Origin: an uncultured Candidatus Melainabacteria bacterium
GTDB taxonomy: Bacteria; Cyanobacteriota; Vampirovibrionia; Gastranaerophilales; Gastranaerophilaceae
Assembly (NCBI GenBank): GCA_934718275.1
Contig: CAKUZD010000005.1
Coordinates: forward strand, 124,001 to 188,000
Length of the DNA: 64,000 nucleotides
Reading direction: 5' to 3'
Part shown: positions 16,693 through 25,532 of the stretch, one piece after another
Numbering within the stretch: position 1 is the first letter of the stretch
Layout of the letters: every line of letters starts with the position of its first letter
Position numbers and translations under genes: made by a program
Notes under the pieces: generated by a model
What the model saw: the letters and a program-made list of their open reading frames with translations, nothing else
The model's database searches: none
What the model was told of the DNA's origin: nothing

Positions 16693-19308
16693 TTATTTTA
16701 GTTTTTCATAGAACCAAGCATAGCCATTTGGAGCATCAACTTTGGCGCCGGTTTTATCTGCCTTTTGTGAACCTTTGTTAACAACTTTAACATTGTTCTT
16801 ACTTGATATTGTTCCGTTCACGGTCATTCCGTCACCTTTGTTTAATACAACAACTTTTCCGTCACCTGTAGTTGCAATAGTTCCGCCAACTGTCATATTA
16901 CCTTTTTGGTTGTATAGCTCTGTCTGAGAACCGGAAGCGTTAACATTTCCTGCGTAGTTCAAGCCATCAGCACCTGAGATGTTTTTGATAAGAGTTTGAC
17001 CTGCACCATCAGCATTAAAGTCTTTGGTTACATTAATTCCGGTACCTTGGTCTCTAGCTGCTGCATAGAAGCCGTTATTGTTGTCAAGAGCTCCGTTGCT
17101 TTCATTGTGAACTGTTCCTCCAAGGTTTAATTTACCTTTATTGGCAAGAATGTTCAATCTACCGTTGTTTGTGATAGTGTTATCAACTGTCATATCGCCT
17201 GAGCCATAGTTTTTAATGTTGATATTGCCATCACTAGTGATTGTACCGGTTTTTGCAAAATCAGCTTTTCCGGCTCCGGCTCTGTTAACAATACCCAAGT
17301 TGCCACCAGAAGTAATATTTCCTGCAATATTCATATCTCCGCTGTAGTTGTTAATTGCAGTTTCGCCATCGTTTGTAATTGTTCCTTGAAGATCAAGTCC
17401 TTTTTGACCTGCAGCTGTATTACCTGTATGTTTAATAGCTAAGCTATTGCCATTACCGTTGTTAACGATTTTGCTGCCGGCTGCTGCAGAAATACCTGTA
17501 GAAGCATTTCTAGACCACATAATTAATCTGCCATCTTCGTTGGTAATATTACCGGCTTTACTGTTATCTTCAGTAGCTGCAAGGCTCAATTTACCACCAT
17601 CATTGTAGAAAGTTGCATTACCTGTGTTATTAATATCGCCAACAATTGTCATGCCGTTAGCACCATAGTTTTTAACTTTAAGTTGACCTTCGTTAGTAAC
17701 TACAGCTGTCTTAGAAATTGTCATACCTGAGCCGGAGTTATTTAAAGTCATGTTGCCCATGTTATTAATAGTTCCGTTTACAAGCATTGCTCCGTTTTCG
17801 TTGATAATAGCAGTTTCTGCTCCGTTAAGACCGTTTGTATTTGATACTGTTCCATCAATTGTCATGCCGCCGGCACCTTGGTTTTTAAGAGCAACTTTGC
17901 CTAAGCCTTCAACGTTTCCTGTAGAAGCAATTGTAAATTTGCCTGCTGTTGTATCGTTTTTAAGGCTAATTGTTGCATCGTCACCTGCTGTAAGATGTCC
18001 GTTAACAGTAAAATCGCCTTTATGGTTAACTGCATATAAACCTTCTTCGGCTTTAATGCCACCTAAGGTCATGCCTGTACCGTAGTTAACGATATCAACT
18101 CTGTTTGCTGCAACTTTGTCAGCGCTGTTTGAGATTACTAATTTGCCACCTTGGTTAACAAATCTTGCTTTTGTCGCATTTACAGTACCGGTAACATTCA
18201 TACCACCTGCACCATAGTTATCAACATCAACTTTGCCGTTAGCAGCTGTTGCAGAGCCGGACATTGTTAAAGCGCCTGTGCCTTTGTTTGTAATTGCTAT
18301 ATCTCTGTTGGTAGAAAGTGTACCACCAACTGTTAAGTTTGTACCTTTGTTTGAAACATTCAAGTTTGCACCTTCATTTTTAAGTGTTCCTGAAACGTTC
18401 ATATCGCCGGCTTTGTTGTATACGTTCAATTCGTGTGTGGATTGAACAAGTCCGGAAATTCTTGTTCCGTTAGCTCCGTTGTTTGTAATGAATACACCGC
18501 TGTTGCCTTGTGCAGATGTAATACCTGATGCATCTGCAGCACCGTTAATTACTTTACCTGCAATATCAACACCGGTTGATGATTTGATTTGGATATTTGA
18601 ACCATTTTTTGTAAATGCTGATGCTGTTTTAATTCCATCTGTATTTACAAGGCTATCAAATAAAGTTTTCGCTCTTTCTGCTGCGTTAGTTTTATTTGTG
18701 AATGCTTCTGTAGATGCAATTCCGTTTACAATAGCACCATTTGCGCCTACGTTGATTTGTCCGCCTCTAAGTTGAACCCCATCTCTTGCAAGGATTTTAC
18801 CATCAACTGTAATGTTTCCAACGTTTTCAGCTTTGTTCAACAAGTGAGAAATGTTGTTGATGTTTTCGAAATTTCCACTTGCATATTGAGATTTTAATGC
18901 TTTATAAGCATCTTCTGTCGGAGTCATAACAGATAAAGAACCAACATTTAAAACACCGGAAGCTCCGATAGCCATACCACCGGGGGTAATAAATACTGCT
19001 TGACCATTGTAGAAGTTGCCATCACGCATTGTATTCAAAATACCATTAATATTAACCCCGTTTTGAACAAGGTTAATAAAAGTTTCGATATCACGGCTAC
19101 TACCGTATTTGTAAATCAAGTTAGCAATATCACCTTCGCTAAGGTTGAAATTGTTATATTGCCTATAACCGACATCTCCGTTAACTTTTTCCGGATTGAT
19201 ATTGTAAATGCCATTGGTGCCGGTAATGCCCGTAATGTCGGTGGCATTAACGCTTGTCACTGACAAAACTGCGGCAATTGCTGCAATAAATAATTGCTTT
19301 TTGTTCAT
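16693..19308 (-). CDS. filamentous haemagglutinin / LktA-type adhesin
   Basis: The product is 871 residues. A Sec signal (MNKKQLFIAAIAAVLSVTSVNA) leads to a TPS-like secretion domain (residues 30-135: YRQYNNFNLSEGDIANL, NGILNT, QAVFITPGGMAIGASGVLNVGSLS). Residues 140-860 form a beta-helix made of about twenty-residue repeats of the type N-x-G-x-GMT-[VI]-x-GTI. This matches the 'leukotoxin LktA family filamentous adhesin' proteins. It is short for the family and ends abruptly in YAWFYEKLK with no anchor. AAGGAG precedes the ATG. No TpsB/Omp85 partner is in the window. It probably acts as a secreted surface adhesin. Confidence 0.8.
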   Translation of the reverse strand: MNKKQLFIAAIAAVLSVTSVNATDITGITGTNGIYNINPEKVNGDVGYRQYNNFNLSEGDIANLIYKYGSSRDIETFINLVQNGVNINGILNTMRDGNFYNGQAVFITPGGMAIGASGVLNVGSLSVMTPTEDAYKALKSQYASGNFENINNISHLLNKAENVGNITVDGKILARDGVQLRGGQINVGANGAIVNGIASTEAFTNKTNAAERAKTLFDSLVNTDGIKTASAFTKNGSNIQIKSSTGVDIAGKVINGAADASGITSAQGNSGVFITNNGANGTRISGLVQSTHELNVYNKAGDMNVSGTLKNEGANLNVSNKGTNLTVGGTLSTNRDIAITNKGTGALTMSGSATAANGKVDVDNYGAGGMNVTGTVNATKARFVNQGGKLVISNSADKVAANRVDIVNYGTGMTLGGIKAEEGLYAVNHKGDFTVNGHLTAGDDATISLKNDTTAGKFTIASTGNVEGLGKVALKNQGAGGMTIDGTVSNTNGLNGAETAIINENGAMLVNGTINNMGNMTLNNSGSGMTISKTAVVTNEGQLKVKNYGANGMTIVGDINNTGNATFYNDGGKLSLAATEDNSKAGNITNEDGRLIMWSRNASTGISAAAGSKIVNNGNGNSLAIKHTGNTAAGQKGLDLQGTITNDGETAINNYSGDMNIAGNITSGGNLGIVNRAGAGKADFAKTGTITSDGNINIKNYGSGDMTVDNTITNNGRLNILANKGKLNLGGTVHNESNGALDNNNGFYAAARDQGTGINVTKDFNADGAGQTLIKNISGADGLNYAGNVNASGSQTELYNQKGNMTVGGTIATTGDGKVVVLNKGDGMTVNGTISSKNNVKVVNKGSQKADKTGAKVDAPNGYAWFYEKLK

Positions 19309-19569
19309 AAGTAATACTCCTTATTGTTTGTCAAATTCATTTTTTTTGCACATTACTATACTAAATAATAAGTCTGAAAAAATTATTATTTGCGTATTTG
19401 TAACGAAATATTAATCGTTTTCTTCACTATCTTCTTCTTTTAAACCATAAGCTTATACTCCTTTTCTTATTTTCATGAAATACACATGATTGCACATACT
19501 TCTATAAAGTATTTTACGGTTCAAAAATTGCAAAACTTTAGGAAATTTTAAGAAATGTTAATATAAAAT

Positions 19570-20091
19570 TTAGCCTTTAAAAGCTCCCCAAGCTTTTATA
19601 GTGCCGCGTTGATACTTAATTAGGTAATACTTCCCTTGGGGAATATATTCAATAGTGGCTTCCATGTATATTTGAGGGGTATCAGGAGTCATGCCCACTT
19701 TTGCTCGTTTTTCGTTTGTATCTTTTCTAGCTTTTTCTTCTTTTTTAAGTTCTTTTTTTACTGTTTTATTATTTAATCTATCTTGTTCTGTTGCGTCTTC
19801 TTCAATTTTTATAACAGGAATGACGGCAACAGGTTTTTTAGATTGTATAAGTATTAAAAAATCTCTCATATCTGACAATGCAAGTTCATAATATCCTGAT
19901 TGTATGACGCCTCCTTCATTGTCGAAAAGCGGGTCAGGAATAATCAAGGTAGGGTAATCCGAGTCTTTAAGAGAATATCTGTAAATTGCTTGTGTTCCAA
20001 TATAATATCCTGATGTCTCTTGTGGTTGTTGAGGATAAGGTCTAACGTTTGGGTGATTTAGAACGTTTTCAGCAAAAATACCTTCAAGCAT
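19570..20091 (-). CDS. hypothetical protein in the rnpA operon
   Basis: The product is 173 residues, soluble, with no signal or membrane segment. The first half is neutral (GYYIGTQAIYRYSLKDSDYPT, a possible small beta domain), the middle is a highly charged Lys/Glu stretch (residues 112-140), and the end returns to strand-like sequence (YMEATIEYIPQGKYYLIKYQRG). Its ATG overlaps the rnpA stop as TAATG, so translation is coupled to rnpA. In many genomes yidD or yidC follows rnpA; this is neither by sequence. I do not recognise the family. Confidence 0.65.
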   Translation of the reverse strand: MLEGIFAENVLNHPNVRPYPQQPQETSGYYIGTQAIYRYSLKDSDYPTLIIPDPLFDNEGGVIQSGYYELALSDMRDFLILIQSKKPVAVIPVIKIEEDATEQDRLNNKTVKKELKKEEKARKDTNEKRAKVGMTPDTPQIYMEATIEYIPQGKYYLIKYQRGTIKAWGAFKG

Positions 20092-20447
20092 TATTTTAAC
20101 CTTTGTATAAGATTATTAATTATATTTTGTATGTCTTCAAAATTTTTGTATAAAGCATGCTCGGAACCAACAAAAATTAAAGACATATAGTTTTGTGAGT
20201 TTCCAAGCTCATTGTTTTTTAATGCAAGTCTGTAACTTTCTCGCATTAATCGTTTTAAGCGATTTCTTTTTACGGCTCGTTTGTGCGTTTTTTTGGAAAC
20301 CACAAAGCCTACTCTTGTAACCGTTTCCATATCTTTCTTTTTAATGCCGGCAAATAGAGTTACTCCTCCTTTGTGTAAAGAATTTTTTACTCTATATGTT
20401 GCAGAAAAAGCTGCTTTATTTTTTAGTCTGAATTGTTTTGGTAGCAT
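20091..20447 (-). CDS. rnpA: ribonuclease P protein component
   Basis: The product is 118 residues, the normal size. It has the diagnostic RNR-type motif KKTHKRAVKRNRLKRLMRESYR near residues 52-71 and an N-terminal LPKQFRLKNKAAF. With RNase P RNA (not in this window) it matures the 5' ends of tRNAs. It lies downstream of rpmH in the same orientation with a 150-bp gap, the widespread rpmH-rnpA arrangement, and is coupled by TAATG to the following hypothetical gene. Confidence 0.96.
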   Translation of the reverse strand: MLPKQFRLKNKAAFSATYRVKNSLHKGGVTLFAGIKKKDMETVTRVGFVVSKKTHKRAVKRNRLKRLMRESYRLALKNNELGNSQNYMSLIFVGSEHALYKNFEDIQNIINNLIQRLK

Positions 20448-20597
20448 ATAAACTTTCTCGTTATTTTTTGTAGAACGAAGAATTTAATTAATTTACTCAC
20501 AACAATACAGCATGCCTAAACAAAAGACCTGCTGTATTTGAAGTATTTTTTTGTTGAAAATTCCAAAGGGAATAGAAAATCCCCGGAATATTCAAGA

Positions 20598-20750
20598 CTA
20601 AGCACGTTTTTTAGCAGAAATAGCTAATTTATGACGACCTTTAGCGCGGCGTCTGTTTAAAACTTCTTGTCCGCCAGGTGTAGCCATTCTAGCTCTAAAT
20701 CCGCTTACGTGTTGTCTTTTAATTTTTGTTCCTTCTAGTGTACGTCTCAT
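20598..20750 (-). CDS. rpmH: 50S ribosomal protein L34
   Basis: A 50-residue basic protein read on the minus strand: MRRTLEGTKIKRQHVSGFRA at the start, then TPGGQEVLNRRRAKGRHKL, the L34 signature, ending AKKRA. The usual first residues of L34 are M-K-R-T-Y/L-Q-P; here the glutamine-proline is Glu-Gly, a form also seen in other lineages. AAAGGA precedes the ATG. It heads the rpmH-rnpA operon. A candidate promoter (TTTACA, 18 bp, TATAAA on the minus strand) lies at 20770-20799. Confidence 0.97.
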   Translation of the reverse strand: MRRTLEGTKIKRQHVSGFRARMATPGGQEVLNRRRAKGRHKLAISAKKRA

Positions 20751-20847
20751 TTTTCTTTATTCCTTTTAATTTATATTTGTCGTATAATTCCAATGTAAAT
20801 TAAAAAAAATTTTTAGTCAACTATAAAAGAGGGGCAGGTTAAATAAT

Positions 20848-21660
20848 ATGAACAAAAAATGTAAAATCGGTTTTATTGGATGTGGTAAAATGGCTAGTGC
20901 TATAATAAAAGGCACCATTTCTTCAAAATTTTTGCCAAAAGAGAACATTAAGGGTTCTGAAGTAAATTGTGAGATTGCCGAACTTGCATCTCAAAGACTT
21001 GGGATTGACGTAATTACTGATAACAGAGCGCTTGTTATGGAAAGTGATATAATATTTATTGCTACAAAACCGAATTATGCAGCTTCTGTTTTGGAAGAAA
21101 TTAAGGAAGAATTAACTTCTGATAAGTTGCTTGTTTCTATTTGTGCCGGAGTTTCTACGTCAAAAATTGAAAAAATTATAGGAATGCACAGGGTCGTAAG
21201 GGTAATGCCAAACACTCCGGCGCTTGTTTTAGAAGGTATGAGTGGAGTTTGTAAAGGTGCTTATGCAAGTGAAGAAGATGCAGAATTTGTACTGGAACTT
21301 CTTTCTAATATTGGGAAAGCCATTGAAGTAACAGAAAGTCAAATGGATATTGTAACTGCAATTTCCGGCTCAGGACCGGCATTTTTCTATAAGGTGATAG
21401 AAGATATGGCGCGTGCAGGTGAAAAGCTTGGATTGGACTATGAAAAATCTTTGGAATTGGCTACTCAAACCGCAATTGGCTCGGCTAAGATGGTTATGCA
21501 AAGAGGCGAAATCCCTGTTCAAACGTTAATAGATAATGTTGCAACTAAGGGTGGGTGTACTTTTGTTGGAATTTCTGTAATGAATGACGAACATTCTGAT
21601 AAATTATTTTATGATGTAATTGAGCAAACAACCCAAAAAGCAAGCGAATTGGGAAAATAG
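20848..21660 (+). CDS. proC: pyrroline-5-carboxylate reductase
   Basis: The product is 270 residues, full length. The N-terminal Rossmann motif is KIGFIGCGKMASAII, followed by FIATKPNYA, SICAGVS, VRVMPNTPALV and the C-terminal signature AISGSGPAFFYKVIEDMARAGEKLGL, with ATKGGCT near residue 233. It reduces pyrroline-5-carboxylate to proline with NAD(P)H in the cytosol. GAGGGG stands before the ATG. The gene is divergent from rpmH and convergent with the GlcF-like gene. Confidence 0.96.
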   Translation: MNKKCKIGFIGCGKMASAIIKGTISSKFLPKENIKGSEVNCEIAELASQRLGIDVITDNRALVMESDIIFIATKPNYAASVLEEIKEELTSDKLLVSICAGVSTSKIEKIIGMHRVVRVMPNTPALVLEGMSGVCKGAYASEEDAEFVLELLSNIGKAIEVTESQMDIVTAISGSGPAFFYKVIEDMARAGEKLGLDYEKSLELATQTAIGSAKMVMQRGEIPVQTLIDNVATKGGCTFVGISVMNDEHSDKLFYDVIEQTTQKASELGK

Positions 21661-21713
21661 CATAAAATTTCTTATTGAGTTAATGTTTTAGTGCTATATA
21701 TCTTGTGAAAAAA

Positions 21714-22814
21714 TTATTCTGCTAAATTCAAAAAATCACTTAATGATAAAATTTTAGGTGATTTTTTTATGCGGAACATTCCTTGTTTTAACCCTAAAAC
21801 ACATGCAGGACAGGTGGTTACAACATAGTCTGCACCTGTGTCGATTATATTTTTAATTTTTTGTTTTGAAATTTGCATTGAAATTTTACGGTTTTTTATT
21901 GCAAATTCTCCGGAAAAACCGCAACACTCATCGTAATCTTTCATCTTTATATATTCTACGTTTTCACAGTTTTCTACTATTTTTAGCCAAAAATCATCAT
22001 TTTCAAGATGACAAGGTTTGTGAAAAGTTACTTTTATTGGTTTTTCAAATTTGAATTTTATATTTTGATTTGCAATTAGTTCTCCTAAAGAAATGAATTT
22101 TTCTTTCCAACGTTCTTTGCAAGGAGAGGAAGTATAACTTTTTAAAGTATTTTCGCAACTTGCACAATCTGTCAAAATATAATCAAAATCACAATTCATT
22201 AGTTCTAAATTGTGCTTTTTTACTTCTTCAAATCTTTCTAAATTTCCGCTTGATAAAAATGGTAGTCCGCAACAGTTAAAATCTTTTTCCATAATTTTAA
22301 TATTAGAATTATCAAATAATTTATGTAAAAATTTGTCGGTCTGAGGAAAGATATTGTTCACGCAGCCTTTAAAGTAAAGGAGTTTCAAGTCTGTATCTTT
22401 TTTTATTCCATTTCCCAAATAAGACCGAAATGTGGGTTTTCGTAACTGTATTATTATTTTTGCTATTTTTAAAAGATTGTCAAAAACCAACTTTGATTCT
22501 AAGAAGAAAATAAATTTCCCAAGAAGTGTATTTTTTGCATATTCATATTTGGCTGTTTCAAATATCTTACAAACGTCAATTGCGCTTGGACAAAAATTGG
22601 AACACTTATCACATTTTAGGCATAAATCAAGGTATTTGTTAATATTTTTATTGAGTTTCAAATCTCCTTTTAAAACTCCATCAAGCATAACAAATTTCCC
22701 TCGTGAAACAGCACAATCGTTTCCGGTAAGTTTATATATTGGGCAAACAGATTGGCATAAGCCACATTTTGAACATCTGTTTATTTCGTTTTTGAAATCT
22801 TCCAATTTTTTCAT
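21714..22814 (-). CDS. iron-sulfur oxidoreductase, GlcF-like
   Basis: The product is 366 residues. Two 4Fe-4S motifs occur near residues 15-25 (CSKCGLCQSVCP) and 66-76 (CLKCDKCSNFCP). Two CCG-type domains follow, with DFNCCGLPFLSSG near 192 and DYDECCGFSGEF near 302, and TCPACVLGL near 341. This is the layout of GlcF/LutA/GlpC electron-transfer subunits that pass electrons from a flavin dehydrogenase to the chain. No partner glcD or lactate dehydrogenase gene lies beside it, so the substrate is open. It stands alone between proC and a prepilin-like gene. Confidence 0.85.
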   Translation of the reverse strand: MKKLEDFKNEINRCSKCGLCQSVCPIYKLTGNDCAVSRGKFVMLDGVLKGDLKLNKNINKYLDLCLKCDKCSNFCPSAIDVCKIFETAKYEYAKNTLLGKFIFFLESKLVFDNLLKIAKIIIQLRKPTFRSYLGNGIKKDTDLKLLYFKGCVNNIFPQTDKFLHKLFDNSNIKIMEKDFNCCGLPFLSSGNLERFEEVKKHNLELMNCDFDYILTDCASCENTLKSYTSSPCKERWKEKFISLGELIANQNIKFKFEKPIKVTFHKPCHLENDDFWLKIVENCENVEYIKMKDYDECCGFSGEFAIKNRKISMQISKQKIKNIIDTGADYVVTTCPACVLGLKQGMFRIKKSPKILSLSDFLNLAE

Positions 22815-22844
22815 AGCATCATGATATCATGAAATTGCTAAGTG

Positions 22845-23534
22845 TTATTTTGGGTTTTTATATTGCCAAGGGTAATCTTTTTTGAATTCCCAATTATCAA
22901 GCATTAATAGTGCGGTACAACCGTGACGTGCTGCAGTGTAATCATCACTTTCTGAAATTGTATTTTTGCAGCTATACTTGCGTTTTGAAGATGGAGGTGT
23001 ATACCCGTTAAGCACCATTTCTCTGGTTAAATTTTCTTGCCATCCTGTTGGCATTAATTTGCCGGTGGTGGTGTTAAAATAAAAAATATCATTACCAATT
23101 CTATTGGGCATTTTTAAACCATTTACATCTACCAAAACATAAATATAAGGTTGTAAAGCTACTATTGATAATATGGTTCCGTTGTGGGTTATATATGTTA
23201 CTCCATTCGCTGAAATCCCAGGCCATTGAACGCCAAAGCGTTCTTCAAATTTATTTAATTCTTGGTAATATGGTTTTATGTATTTATTAACAAAAATTTC
23301 AGTATCTTCAACAGAACCTATAGGATAATCCCAATATTGCATTTCTCCATTATCGGTTTCTGAAAGTTTAAGAGCTTGAGAAAGTTCTGAATAAGCTTTT
23401 TTTACTGCCGTTGCAATTTGTTTTTTTTGAAAATTTGTAATAAGAACAGGCAGCGTTATAGCTGCAACTACCCCTATAATCCCAAGCGTAATAAGAACTT
23501 CCGCTAATGTAAACCCGTTTTTAATATTTTTCAT
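22845..23534 (-). CDS. prepilin-like protein (class III-type signal)
   Basis: The product is 229 residues. A short leader (MKNIKNG) ends at the cleavage point G|FTLAEVLITLGIIGVVAAITLP, a type IV prepilin N-terminus with Glu5. This is the only one of the five with Gly rather than Ala at -1. The C-terminal domain carries VDVNGLKMPNRIGNDIF, the motif shared by all prepilin-like proteins here, and four cysteines. It probably forms a minor pilin or pseudopilin exposed outside the cell. It is divergent from a 71-residue HTH gene across a 151-bp region with repeated motifs. No assembly genes are nearby. Confidence 0.85.
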   Translation of the reverse strand: MKNIKNGFTLAEVLITLGIIGVVAAITLPVLITNFQKKQIATAVKKAYSELSQALKLSETDNGEMQYWDYPIGSVEDTEIFVNKYIKPYYQELNKFEERFGVQWPGISANGVTYITHNGTILSIVALQPYIYVLVDVNGLKMPNRIGNDIFYFNTTTGKLMPTGWQENLTREMVLNGYTPPSSKRKYSCKNTISESDDYTAARHGCTALLMLDNWEFKKDYPWQYKNPK

Positions 23535-23550
23535 ATAACAGCTCCTTAAC

Positions 23551-23641
23551 TTAAGTAAAAATAAATAACGTATATGTTCATTGTTACATATATTCGTTCA
23601 ATTGTCAATGAAGTATTGAACATATTTAAGTAAAACTAAAT
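23551..23641. promoter_or_regulatory. repeat array between prepilin and HTH genes
   Basis: In the 151-bp divergent region a 16-mer TTAAGTAAAAATAAAT (23551-23566) recurs with one change at 23626-23641, 75 bp apart. Between them ATATGTTCA (23572-23580) is inverted as TGAACATAT (23617-23625), centred in the gap. This is the arrangement expected of operators controlling both genes, with the HTH protein as the natural candidate. Confidence 0.5.
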
Positions 23642-23685
23642 CTACAAGTAAAATATTAAACGTATGAATGGAGTAGTGAATAAAA

Positions 23686-23901
23686 ATGATTATTAATGAT
23701 TTAAAAAAGGTTTTGTTGGATGTAAATGTTTCATTGACAGAATTGGCAGCAGCGCTAAGCAAAAGGCTTAATAAGCCCTATTCATTGAATAATTTATCTA
23801 ATAAACTCCGTAATGAAACAATATCGCATCGTGAAATGCTTATTATTGCTGATATTTTGGGGTATGATTTGAAATTTATAAGACGAGAAGAAAAACGTTA
23901 A
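23686..23901 (+). CDS. small HTH protein paired with a prepilin gene
   Basis: The product is 71 residues. It is helical, with LTELAAALSKRLNKPYSLNNLSNKLRNETISHREML resembling a five-helix Cro/CI-like fold, and ends IADILGYDLKF. A second protein of exactly 71 residues at 44420-44635 shares TELA, a central K-x-Y-[ST], KL, and ILGY[DN][LI]KF. Both are divergent from a prepilin-like gene, which suggests each regulates its neighbour. A GGAG lies 12 nt before the ATG. Its stop overlaps the convergent ilvD stop by 4 bp in a shared TTAA. Confidence 0.65.
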   Translation: MIINDLKKVLLDVNVSLTELAAALSKRLNKPYSLNNLSNKLRNETISHREMLIIADILGYDLKFIRREEKR

Positions 23902-25532
23902 ACAATTGCTCCGTGTGAAGCATCTTGAACATTTTTGGCATATTTGTATAAATATCCGGATTTAACCTTTGGTTCGAAAGGTTTTAAGTTCTTTTGTCTT
24001 TTTTCAAGTGTGCTTTTGTCTACCAAAAGTTCCATTGTTCTGTTGGGAATATCTATTTTTATTTTGTCACCATTTTCAACAAGAGCTATAACTCCGCCAT
24101 TTGCAGCTTCCGGACAAATGTGGCCAACACAAATACCTCTTGTTGCTCCTGAAAATCTTCCGTCTGTAATTAGTGCGCACTTTTTACCCAATCCTTTTCC
24201 GACTAAAAGAGAAGTAGGAGCTAACATCTCTCTCATTCCGGGGCCTCCTTTTGGTCCTTCATAGCGAATAACTATAACATCACCCTCTTTAATTTTGTCA
24301 TTTTCAAGAGCTTTCATAGCATCTTCTTCACTATCAAACGTTTTCGCAGTCCCTTCAAATGTGTAACATTCCGGAGCAACTCCGGAGGTTTTTATTACGC
24401 AACCGTCTTTTGCCAAATTGCCGTATAAAACAGCTAAACCTGCTTGAGTATATGATGACTTGTCATAATCAGGAATGATTTCTTTGTTTCTATAAACTTT
24501 TTCATAAAATTGTTTATCTTCATCACTTTGTACACAATGAGTTTTAATTGATTGCATAAGAGCCGGAACTCCACCTGCATTATGAAAATCAGTCATAGTT
24601 AATGTCGATGACGGATTAATTTTTACTATTTGATGAATTTTTCCACTTAATTCTTCAAAATCGTTCAAAGTGATATTAATCCCGCCTGCATTTGCAATTG
24701 CAAGAATATGTAAGAATGTATTTGTTGAACCGCCTAACGCTAAATCAGCAACAATTGCGTTTCTTAAACTTTCTTTTGTTATAATGTCTGAAGGTTTTAT
24801 ATTTTGTTTTACAAGTTCAATTATTTGCATTCCACTCTCAAAAGCTAAACGCCTTTTTTGAGAAGAAACTGCCGAAGCAGAAGAACAATATGGTAAGCTC
24901 ATTCCCATAACTTCTGTTAAACAAGCCATAGTATTTGCTGTATACATTCCTTGGCAAGCTCCTGCAGACGGACAGGAAGCTTCTTCCAATGCTAACAATT
25001 CTTCCTCAGGGATTTCTCCGTTTCGATATTTGCCAACTGCTTCAAAAGAGCCTGTAACCATAGTTAATTTGTGGTGGTTCCCGCATTCTCCGTCAAGCAT
25101 TGGGCCTGCTGTTACAATTATTGCCGGAATATTTAATCTTAAAGCTCCAATTATCATTCCAGGGGTAATTTTGTCACAGTTAGATAAAAGTACAATTCCG
25201 TCAAGTTGATGAGCCGCAGCAACACTTTCTACACAATCAGCGATTAAATCCCGAGATGGTAGAGAATAACGCATTCCGCTGTGTCCCATCGCAATTCCGT
25301 CACAAATAGCAGGAACCCCAAAAATAAAAGCTTGCCCACCACCGGAATGTATTCCTTTTTCGATTTGTCTTTCCAAGTCTCTCATTCCAATATGCCCCGG
25401 AACAAGGTCTGAAAAAGAACTTGCAATCCCTATAAATGGGGCTTTCATATTCTTTCTGCTAACTCCGGTAGCCATCAATAGTCCTCTGTGGGGAGTTCTT
25501 GCTATTCCTGCTTTTATATTGTCGCTTTTCAT
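23898..25532 (-). CDS. ilvD: dihydroxy-acid dehydratase
   Basis: The product is 544 residues. It has the Fe-S and substrate motifs of IlvD/Edd proteins: SNCDKITPGMIIG near 117, CPSAGACQGMYTANTM near 189, GGSTNTFLH near 264, and RYEGPKGGPGMREML and ITDGRFSGATRG in the C-terminal half. The cysteines in SNCDK and GACQGM are the cluster ligands expected for a [2Fe-2S] enzyme. It dehydrates dihydroxy acids to the 2-keto acids of valine and isoleucine. It overlaps nagA by 4 bp (ATGA), an operon with nagA, and probably murE and ftsI upstream. Confidence 0.95.
   Translation of the reverse strand: MKSDNIKAGIARTPHRGLLMATGVSRKNMKAPFIGIASSFSDLVPGHIGMRDLERQIEKGIHSGGGQAFIFGVPAICDGIAMGHSGMRYSLPSRDLIADCVESVAAAHQLDGIVLLSNCDKITPGMIIGALRLNIPAIIVTAGPMLDGECGNHHKLTMVTGSFEAVGKYRNGEIPEEELLALEEASCPSAGACQGMYTANTMACLTEVMGMSLPYCSSASAVSSQKRRLAFESGMQIIELVKQNIKPSDIITKESLRNAIVADLALGGSTNTFLHILAIANAGGINITLNDFEELSGKIHQIVKINPSSTLTMTDFHNAGGVPALMQSIKTHCVQSDEDKQFYEKVYRNKEIIPDYDKSSYTQAGLAVLYGNLAKDGCVIKTSGVAPECYTFEGTAKTFDSEEDAMKALENDKIKEGDVIVIRYEGPKGGPGMREMLAPTSLLVGKGLGKKCALITDGRFSGATRGICVGHICPEAANGGVIALVENGDKIKIDIPNRTMELLVDKSTLEKRQKNLKPFEPKVKSGYLYKYAKNVQDASHGAIV

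Noticed and set aside
17750..18775. Open frames antisense to the adhesin gene
   Set aside because: They are produced by the repetitive coding strand; no start signals and no homology by eye.
21729..21769. Hairpin with AAAAAATCAC and GTGATTTTTT near the end of proC
   Set aside because: It lies within the coding region of the opposing GlcF-like gene; the pairing may matter as a terminator for proC but I could not separate that from coding constraint.
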